Assembly (NCBI GenBank): GCA_035651455.1
Contig: DASRFR010000036.1
Coordinates: forward strand, 1-44,998
DNA: 44,998 bases
From: DASRFR01 sp035651455
GTDB taxonomy: Bacteria > Acidobacteriota > Terriglobia > Terriglobales > Acidobacteriaceae
Direction: 5' to 3'
In this document: piece after piece, positions 37,994 through 44,998 of the stretch
How positions within the stretch are numbered: the stretch's first letter is position 1
Layout: every line of letters begins with the position of its first letter
The notes under the pieces: model-generated
The model's database searches: none
Told to the model about the DNA's origin: nothing
The model's input: only the letters and a program-made list of their open reading frames with translations
Position numbers and translations under genes: made by a program

Positions 37994-39205
37994 ATGGCAC
38001 AGAGACATCAACGCGGTTGGTTAAAGAAGGAACGACGCAAAGACGGCGAAACCTGGATGCTGTTTTTCCGCACAACCCGCGAATCCGACGGCAAACGAGT
38101 TGAGCAGAAACTTGCCATCGGGACCGTGCGGGACTTTCCTAGCAAGGCAAAGGCCTGGGCCGAAGTGGAACGGCAGCAGGTATTCATTAACAAACCAGAC
38201 TTTCGGAGACGAGTGACGTTCGCAGATCTCGCCCAGCACTACGAGCAGCACGAGCTAGGCGAGCGAAACAGCGCCATTGTTGATCCGAAAGCCCACACCA
38301 CCATTGCAGGCTACAAACGGGTGCTGCGCAATCGCCTTCTGCCACGCTGGGGCCAGAGCCTTGCTCTCGGCATTCAGCCGCTAGAGATCGAGGAATGGCT
38401 CTCTGCATTGAAAGAAGAATTCGACCTGCAGAATCCCACCCTCGACAAGATGCGCAGAGTCATGTCGCTGGTCTACAAGCACGGCCAGCGCCACGGGCTT
38501 ATCCCACGGCGAGATGAATGTAATCCCATGCGCTTCGTTCGTTGCAAAACCATCAGCAACTACGAGGCCCTGATCCTGTCTCCGCAGCAGGCTTTCTCAG
38601 TCCTGATCCGTCTGGCGGAGCCGGAACGAACCCTAACCCTGCTTGCGGCCAGCACAGGCTTACGCATTTCCGAATGCTTAGGCCTGCAATGGCGTGACGT
38701 TGAGTTTAACAATTCGCTGATCAACGTACGGCGAACCTGGACGTGCGGAAAAATTGGGTCGCCTAAGAGCAAGGCGTCGCAAGCTCCGGTCCCGATGCAT
38801 CCTCTGCTTGCAGACTTCATGCAGGCATGGAAGCTACACACGCTCTACTCTGAGTTGCTGGATTGGGTATTTCCCAGCCTCAAGCTGAGTGGCAAAAAGC
38901 CGCGAGCGGCGAACATGCTGGTCGAAGATTATCTTCGCCCGGCAGCCATAAAAGCCGGGGTAATCGCGGCAGGAGATCCGTGCCGGTTTGGTTTCCACAA
39001 TCTGCGGCACTCGCTGGCATCGTTTCTGGTTCGCTCAAAGACCGACCCGAAGACGGTGCAGGCACTGTTGCGGCATTCGGATGTGAAGACCACGCTGCAG
39101 CTCTACGCTCACAGCGTGAGCGAGGACCGGATGCTGGCCCAGGGTGAAGTGCTCACCGCGATTTTGGGAAGCAAAACTCTCGAATGCGGACTGAGTGCGG
39201 ACTGA
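37994..39205 (+). CDS. int: Tyrosine recombinase (phage/island integrase)
   Basis: This 403-residue protein has an N-terminal Arm- and core-binding part (about 1-185) and a catalytic domain (about 195-380) with the full residue set: Arg224 in STGLRISE, a Lys in the GSPKSK loop (near 258-260), HNLRHS with His335 and Arg338, LLRHSDVKTT with His361, and nucleophile Tyr371 in LQLYAHS. AGGAG lies eight bases before the ATG. It ends 39 bases from the 3' end of tRNA-Phe, the usual place for the integrase of an element inserted in a tRNA gene. The gene appears intact, so the island may still be mobile if a left attachment site exists. Its last codons resemble a sequence at 7335-7372. Confidence 0.93.
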   Translation: MAQRHQRGWLKKERRKDGETWMLFFRTTRESDGKRVEQKLAIGTVRDFPSKAKAWAEVERQQVFINKPDFRRRVTFADLAQHYEQHELGERNSAIVDPKAHTTIAGYKRVLRNRLLPRWGQSLALGIQPLEIEEWLSALKEEFDLQNPTLDKMRRVMSLVYKHGQRHGLIPRRDECNPMRFVRCKTISNYEALILSPQQAFSVLIRLAEPERTLTLLAASTGLRISECLGLQWRDVEFNNSLINVRRTWTCGKIGSPKSKASQAPVPMHPLLADFMQAWKLHTLYSELLDWVFPSLKLSGKKPRAANMLVEDYLRPAAIKAGVIAAGDPCRFGFHNLRHSLASFLVRSKTDPKTVQALLRHSDVKTTLQLYAHSVSEDRMLAQGEVLTAILGSKTLECGLSAD

Positions 39206-39244
39206 GGTAATGTATGTCGCTTGAAGTTAAGTGCTTTGGAATGA

Positions 39245-39320
39245 TGGTGGCCAGGGACGGAGTTGAACCGCCGACGCCAGCCTTTTCAGGGCTGCGCTCT
39301 ACCACCTGAGCTACCTGGCC
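39245..39320 (-). tRNA. tRNA-Phe (anticodon GAA)
   Basis: Minus-strand cloverleaf: acceptor GGCCAGG/CCTGGCC, D arm GCTC/GAGC, anticodon stem CAGCC/GGCTG with loop CTGAAAA (anticodon GAA), T arm GGCGG/CCGTC with loop TTCAACT, and encoded ACCA at the 3' end. The 3' end faces the integrase, which marks it as the probable attachment site of the island to the left. Confidence 0.97.
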
Positions 39321-39486
39321 ACGTTTGCGGACCTCTGGAGTGCCGCCGTGTTGCTTACACCGGCTTCCCTGCAGGACAGGAACCGCGCGCTACTGGCGCC
39401 AAACCGGCTGTGAGTGGAACAGCAAGGATTATAGCAACCGAGGCAGAATCCCTCAACGCAGCGCGGCGATCAATATCACGGGTCGC

Positions 39487-40785
39487 TCAAACAGAATGTC
39501 TCACGCGCGACGGAACGCCATTCAGAACCACCAGTGAACAACGATTGGTGGCTACCCAGTACGCCAGTTCGCGATAGTCGGCGACATCGAAAACCGCGAG
39601 ATCAGCGTCCTTCCCCGGTTCAATCGAGCCCTTTCGATCCTGCACTCGCAGCGAGCACGCACCATTGATCGTTGCCGCCGCAATCGCTTCGGCCGGCGAC
39701 ATCTTCATGTGCGTGCACGCCAGCGACAGGACAAACGGCATGCTCGGCGTCGGAGACGATCCTGGATTGTAATCGGTCGCCAGAGCTACTGCGGCGCCCC
39801 AATCGATCAGTTTGCGCGCGGGAGGAAATTTCTCCAGCCCGAGAAAGTAATTTGCCCCCGGAACCAGCGTAGCGACTGTGTTCGACTGCGCCAGCTTCGC
39901 AATGTCGTCCTCATGCACATGATCGACGTGATCGAACGATGCCGGATCGAATCGCAACAGCGGCCCTAGCCGCGTTTCGGTTAACTGGCAGACGTGCGCG
40001 CGCACCGCCAGCCCGTGTTCTCGCGCCGCAGAAAAAATCTTCTCCGTGTCCTCCGCGCTGAACGCGCCCCGATCGGTGAACACATCGACGAATTGCGCCA
40101 GCCTGCGTTTCGCGGCAGTAGGAATCATCTCCTCGCAGACCACCCGTACATACTCTGCCGGGTTCGCCTTGAACTCCGGAGGCACCACGTGAGCCCCCAA
40201 CAGCGTCGGCACGACCGCGCCCGGCCAACGCTGGGCTGCTTCGCGGATCCCTTCCAGCGACTTGAGCTCCGCATCCAGCGACAATCCGTATCCCGACTTC
40301 GCTTCGACGGTGGTTGTTCCCTGCTCCACCATGCGTTGCAGTCCAGAGAACACCTGATCGGCAATTCCCTTTCGAGTCGCTTTGCGAACGCCATCGATGC
40401 TCGACCGGATCCCGCCACCGGCTTCAGCGATTTGTTCGTAGGTCGCACCGGTAATGCGTTTTTCGAAATCCACCAAACGCGGCGCAGTGAACGCAGGATG
40501 CGTATGCGCATCCACGAGTCCCGGCAAAACAACCTTCCCCGAGCAATCGATTTCAGTGAGCTTCTTGCGGTTCTTTTTGATCCAGGAATCGCGCGTCGCG
40601 TCTCGGGTCGTGCCTACTGAGGCAATCTTCCCTCCGACGCACAACACCGCGCCATCTTCGACGATGCCGAGATCACTCAGTTCGGGTCCGCGCCGCGGGC
40701 CAGGGTTCGGCGAGCGCAACGTCAGAAGTTGGCCGACGTTCACAAGCAGCAGACAGCGGGATTTCAGGTTTCGCTTAGGTGCCAT
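39487..40785 (-). CDS. hutI: Imidazolonepropionase (histidine degradation)
   Basis: This 432-residue amidohydrolase converts 4-imidazolone-5-propanoate to N-formimino-glutamate, the third step of histidine breakdown, in the cytoplasm. Diagnostic sequence includes DAHTHPAF with metal ligands His94 and His96, RITGATYEQIAEAGGGIRSS, the later ligands in VRAHVCQ and DHVDHVHEDD, and ATDYNPGSSP. The length is slightly above the family's usual ~400-420 because of a basic N-terminal extension (MAPKRNLKSR). It follows hutU on the same strand but is separated by 270 bases that contain a hairpin and a tRNA remnant, so it may have its own promoter. No ribosome binding site is obvious before the ATG. Confidence 0.95.
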   Translation of the reverse strand: MAPKRNLKSRCLLLVNVGQLLTLRSPNPGPRRGPELSDLGIVEDGAVLCVGGKIASVGTTRDATRDSWIKKNRKKLTEIDCSGKVVLPGLVDAHTHPAFTAPRLVDFEKRITGATYEQIAEAGGGIRSSIDGVRKATRKGIADQVFSGLQRMVEQGTTTVEAKSGYGLSLDAELKSLEGIREAAQRWPGAVVPTLLGAHVVPPEFKANPAEYVRVVCEEMIPTAAKRRLAQFVDVFTDRGAFSAEDTEKIFSAAREHGLAVRAHVCQLTETRLGPLLRFDPASFDHVDHVHEDDIAKLAQSNTVATLVPGANYFLGLEKFPPARKLIDWGAAVALATDYNPGSSPTPSMPFVLSLACTHMKMSPAEAIAAATINGACSLRVQDRKGSIEPGKDADLAVFDVADYRELAYWVATNRCSLVVLNGVPSRVRHSV

Positions 40786-40868
40786 GGAGAAACCAGCAGT
40801 CTAACAGCGAAAAGCACTCTCCGCGGATGGGACGTGCAGAGGGAGTCTCTGTGCCAACATTTCCAGCG

Positions 40869-40914
40869 CTAGGTTCGCACCTTAGAGGTCGTGAGTTCGA
40901 GTCTCACCGGGGTC
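40869..40914 (+). pseudogene. 3' half of a tRNA (Ala-like, CGC) without its 5' half
   Basis: The sequence gives an anticodon stem-loop CTAGG-TTCGCAC-CTTAG (one G-T pair, anticodon CGC), variable AGGTC, T arm GTGAG-TTCGAGT-CTCAC and an acceptor-like CGGGGTC. Nothing upstream pairs with that acceptor or forms a D arm, and no CCA follows. It is a tRNA fragment, as left by an element that integrated at a tRNA 3' half, or by decay. The amino-acid call is tentative. Confidence 0.5.
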
Positions 40915-41022
40915 TTCCCTAAAGTCATCGATGCACTAGCCTTCATCCTTGACACGCGGCACCAAGTGCCAGAGACTTGCTTTGTAAGGTGCGGACCTGA
41001 GCGCGAAGTTCAGGCTGAGTTC

Positions 41023-41046
41023 AAGGGCGGCTTCACAGCCGCCCTT
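41023..41046. terminator. Hairpin terminator after hutU
   Basis: AAGGGCGGCT (41023-41032) and AGCCGCCCTT (41037-41046) form a perfect 10-base GC-rich stem with a 4-base loop. It begins 10 bases past the hutU stop. A T-rich run (TTTCTCGTT) follows only on the plus strand, so for hutU it would be a stem without a full U-run. Confidence 0.65.
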
Positions 41047-41055
41047 TCTCGTTGG

Positions 41056-42735
<1,680 letters not shown>

Positions 42736-42850
42736 AGATAGATGGTAGTGCATGGGGAAGGAATCGTTCAAACCGGAGGGAAAATGCGATTAGCGGGTGT
42801 GCCACTCATTCGCGCCGTTTGCGAACGAGTGGGCGACTCTGACCATCGTT

Positions 42851-42927
42851 GGGGGCTGGCCCAGCCTTTCCGAACTTCATCATAAACCGGGGTTGCCCCA
42901 CCTTTCGCGGTTTTTCGAAAGGTGGGC
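42851..42927 (+). repeat. REP-like repeat, left arm
   Basis: It reads GGGGGCTGGCCCAGCCTTTC, then CATAAACCGGGGTTGCCCC, then TTCGCGG and GAAAGGTGGGC. The same blocks, inverted, lie at 43562-43670 on the other side of the transposase remnant. The inner part folds on itself through CACCTTTCG and CGAAAGGTG. Confidence 0.7.
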
Positions 42928-42944
42928 ACGATGCTCTCGACAAG

Positions 42945-43512
42945 TTACGATTTGGCCATCTTCGCCGCCCGACCGCTCAGCTTTAACTTTGCCGGCAATT
43001 GCTCATTCACCAGCACCGGTCCACGTTCGCCGTAGGCATAGAAGCGGTAGCTGCTCCATTTCCACTGCTCCGGTTCCCGCACCAATCCCCGCTTCACCGG
43101 ATTGCGATGCATATAGCGCAATTTCTCTATTCGCTTTGCGTTCCGTTCACACCACGAAATCGTAAAACCGCCGCTGCCATATCTCAGGCCGTTCGTTCTT
43201 CCACAAACAGCCCTGCGCCGGATCCGCTTCTGGTGAGTTACGCAACAACCGCCGGTTCAACCGCTGTTTCAGCACCTGAACCACGACCGACGGATTCCTC
43301 CGATCGGGCTCGCCGAGCAACAGATGCACATGCTCCGGCATGACCACATAGCCCACGACCACAAACTTATAACTCCGCCGCACCTGCTCCAGGATTTCGA
43401 CGAGGAGATCACGCCGTCGCGCAGTTCCCAACACCGCTCGCCGCTGGTAACAGCTGAAGGTAATGAAGTGCAGATATCATGCGCCGTAATATCGTTTGAG
43501 ACCGGTAGGCAC
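42945..43512 (-). pseudogene. REP-associated tyrosine (Y1) transposase, broken
   Basis: From a GTG at 43512 the frame reads VPTGLKRYYGA, a TGA (43477-43479), then YLHFITFSCYQRRAVLG, VVMPEHVHLLLGEP (the HxH metal site of Y1 transposases) and QRRFYDFVV. A TGA at 43147-43149 ends that frame, but the +1 frame continues the family sequence: CERNAKRIEKLRYMHRNPVK, EPEQWKWSSYRFY and AKMAKS then stop. So the ~188-codon gene carries one nonsense codon and one frameshift. Y1 transposases of this kind act on the REP elements around them; the flanking inverted repeats fit. Confidence 0.85.
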
Positions 43513-43561
43513 ACTAAGATGGTAGAGACTCCGCCCCTAGAACGATGTGACGGCTGACCGC

Positions 43562-43670
43562 GCCCATCCTTCGAAACCGCGAAGAGCCTGCCCTGAGCGA
43601 GCGGAGCGAGTCGAAGGGATGGGGCAACCTCGGTTATGATTGGACGCCGAAAGGATGGGCCAGCCCCCCA
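43562..43670 (-). repeat. REP-like repeat, right arm (inverted)
   Basis: The minus strand reads GGGGGGCTGGCCCATCCTTTC, CATAACCGAGGTTGCCCC and TTCGCGGTTTCGAAGGATGGGC, matching the left arm at 42851-42927. It carries an extra insert of about 30 bases (CGACTCGCTCCGCTCGCTCA region) that the left arm lacks. Confidence 0.7.
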
Positions 43671-43900
43671 TCCGGGGTCGCGAACAGCAACTCATAAAGC
43701 AAAATGGAGGCGCACAGTCAGAGGGAGGGACATCCGGAAATGCGATCAACGGTGTCGGCCAGAACAACCCAAAAGCAGGCCAATACGCGGCAGCGGCTGA
43801 AGAGGAGTTCGGAACGGTTGAGGAGCAATTGGAAAACAATATACGGAATCCCCCAACACCCGTGAATAACACCGAGCCACCTCTTGAACCACCGGATTAG
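43655..43900 (+). CDS. Possible small hydrophilic protein or tail fragment
   Basis: This frame of 81 codons starts inside the right REP arm. After the REP-derived beginning it has a plausible soluble composition (NGGAQSEGGTSGNAINGVGQ, AAAAEEEFGTVEEQLENN) and a Pro-rich end (PPLEPPD). It has no ribosome binding site. It could be the end of a larger protein cut by the REP insertion, because the next gene follows after 26 bases. No family was recognised. Confidence 0.25.
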   Translation: MGQPPIRGREQQLIKQNGGAQSEGGTSGNAINGVGQNNPKAGQYAAAAEEEFGTVEEQLENNIRNPPTPVNNTEPPLEPPD

Positions 43901-43926
43901 AGTGTCGGAAAATTGCATACATCGAG

Positions 43927-44547
43927 ATGAGGATGACTACTCAAGAGCAATTCTGGAAGTGGTTCACGCAGCATGAGCCAGAGTTGTTTAGTTTCGATCC
44001 CGGTCTGGAAGCAGAGCGGGAAGCCCTCTTCGACCAACTGGCAAGTGAACTCCAGAAGGTTGATCCAGACCTCACTTTCGAGTTTGGTCCGAATGCACCG
44101 CGACGCGAGTTCGTTATCAGCGCGGGTGGCATGAAGCGAGCGTTCCCCGTTGTGGCTTCACTCGTGGATGCCGCGCCCCATATGGACAGATGGCAGGTGA
44201 CAGCATTTCGGCCACGTCGCGCTGTTCCCAACATTGTGCAGTTTCGAGACAAGCGAGTTGATCCTAAAGACGTCCAGTTCTCGCTCATGGATAACGGGAA
44301 AATGGCTGGCATCTATCTCTTCATTCCGGGCTTTAGGCAAGAAGACTCCGACTTCAAGCAAATTGGTTACTTGCTGCTCGATGAGACCCTAGGAGAATAC
44401 GACGTGGAAGCCCGGCTTGGTCTCATCAAAATGCTTCCGGCGGACGCCGGAGGAAGTAAGGGGGACCGCCATCCCTTGTCTGAGCTGCCGACACTTTTCG
44501 ATCGGCTAGTGTCACGGCTTGAAGGACGGTCTGGAAAGGTATCTTAG
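43927..44547 (+). CDS. Conserved-looking hypothetical protein
   Basis: This 206-residue soluble protein starts MRMTTQEQFWKWFTQHEPELF and continues with FDQLASELQKVDPDLTFEFGP and RREFVISAGGMKRAFPVVASLV. The alpha/beta composition, Trp-rich start and FEFGP...REFVISAGG block look like a small family I have seen in other genomes without a known role. No signal peptide or membrane segment is present. An in-frame ATG at 43933 is another possible start. Its position after a possible truncated tail could suit an immunity protein, but this is speculation. Confidence 0.75.
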   Translation: MRMTTQEQFWKWFTQHEPELFSFDPGLEAEREALFDQLASELQKVDPDLTFEFGPNAPRREFVISAGGMKRAFPVVASLVDAAPHMDRWQVTAFRPRRAVPNIVQFRDKRVDPKDVQFSLMDNGKMAGIYLFIPGFRQEDSDFKQIGYLLLDETLGEYDVEARLGLIKMLPADAGGSKGDRHPLSELPTLFDRLVSRLEGRSGKVS

Positions 44548-44719
44548 TCGCGTGTGTCTTAGCGGGGCGGTGGACCGCGTCTGCCTGGTGCGCCGCAAAG
44601 ACCAACGACCAATGCTTTCAACGACTTAGCCCCGTCCAATCCCCCACATCCCCGCTAAACCCCCATTTTTCCCCGTTAACTGCCTTCTTCGTGCCTTCTC
44701 GCTACGCTCTCAATAGGAT
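44548..44719. other. Short gene-free stretch
   Basis: Nothing recognisable is present. The sequence is C-rich on the plus strand (for example CCCCCACATCCCCGC near 44640) and includes a short CGCTACGCTCTC run. No clear hairpin or promoter was seen. Confidence 0.35.
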
Positions 44720-44893
44720 ATGCATAACCACCTGTGGGTAGAGTTCTATCCCGGGGTGAAGGTCAACAAGCAGGGTAGGACCCAGGGCAAACGAACAGTT
44801 CATCCTGGTAGGTTCATCCGAACAAGGGTTCAACCAGCGGAAGGCGGCGCAGGCTCCATCGTGCCGCATCCGGACATGGAAAGCGAGACATAA
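44720..44893 (+). CDS. Possible 57-residue protein coupled to the next gene
   Basis: The frame MHNHLWVEFYPGVKVNKQGR continues with a basic middle and ends PHPDMESET. Its TAA shares one base with the ATG of the next frame (TAATG), an arrangement typical of coupled genes. AGGAT sits too close to the ATG to be a good ribosome binding site. No family was recognised. Confidence 0.4.
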   Translation: MHNHLWVEFYPGVKVNKQGRTQGKRTVHPGRFIRTRVQPAEGGAGSIVPHPDMESET

Positions 44894-44998
44894 TGCGCAA
44901 ACCGATTAAATATGTTGAGAAGGCTGTCACATTCGGCGCCAAGGGCGCATGGGCTGTTTACGATCGTCTCAACCGCATCAAGCCCAATCCCTCTCCCA
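44893..44998 (+). CDS. Start of an unidentified protein, cut by the window end
   Basis: The first 35 codons read MRKPIKYVEKAVTFGAKGAW and continue AVYDRLNRIKPNP without a stop. GGAAAG lies ~15 bases upstream, and the start overlaps the preceding stop. Too little remains to name a family. Confidence 0.45.
   Translation, partial: MRKPIKYVEKAVTFGAKGAWAVYDRLNRIKPNPSP

Noticed and set aside
43537..43872. Minus-strand 111-codon frame opposite the small gene at 43655
   Set aside because: It reads through the REP arm, and its hydrophobic composition looks like the complement of the opposite frame.

Overview
The window reads as a chromosomal segment of an Acidobacteriota member, probably Terriglobia. 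Supporting signs are paired genes for signal-peptide/RHS proteins next to a single prepilin, an FG-GAP protein with an Ig-like tail ending in a membrane helix plus a GCGGGG box, a small 'RARIAAA' protein, and a histidine-utilisation pair (hutU, hutI). The taxonomic call is from family resemblance only.

Layout. (1) 264-15504, almost all minus strand: two paralogous copies of one cassette in tandem. Copy A (15504 to 8040) has a noncoding repeat, an intact type IV prepilin, a secreted ~260-residue protein, a ~1600-codon RHS gene and a small membrane protein. Copy B (7189 to 264) has the same order, but its pilin has lost its 5' half and lies directly against the noncoding repeat. The RHS gene of copy A carries one in-frame TAA. 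The RHS cores are similar, while the last ~200 residues and the small downstream membrane proteins are unrelated, as in polymorphic toxins with cognate partners. (2) 15743-23576: a divergent pair of large exported proteins, an LVIVD-type lipoprotein and an FG-GAP/Ig-like protein. (3) 23995-37567: a candidate defence island with a SIR2 protein with a long C-terminal region (DSR-like), a divergent TIR-like protein, a convergent 1852-residue metallophosphoesterase-NACHT protein, a zinc-ribbon/PIN-like nuclease candidate and an unknown protein. (4) 37640-39320: an excisionase-like HTH protein, a tyrosine integrase and tRNA-Phe(GAA), the usual right end of an island integrated at a tRNA 3' end. I found no left attachment copy. 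(5) 39487-42735: hutI and hutU, core metabolism, with a tRNA 3'-half remnant between them. (6) 42851-43670: a broken REP-associated (Y1) transposase flanked by inverted REP-like repeats, followed by small genes of unknown function up to the window edge.

How the parts may work together. SIR2 and TIR domains are both commonly NAD-consuming effectors in phage defence, and NACHT-type STAND proteins are sensors. Their clustering next to an integrase and tRNA suggests an abortive-infection island. The 237-bp divergent SIR2/TIR arrangement with a stop-to-stop overlapping MPE-NACHT gene is the most likely undescribed system here. All functional statements are from reading the sequence; no search was run.
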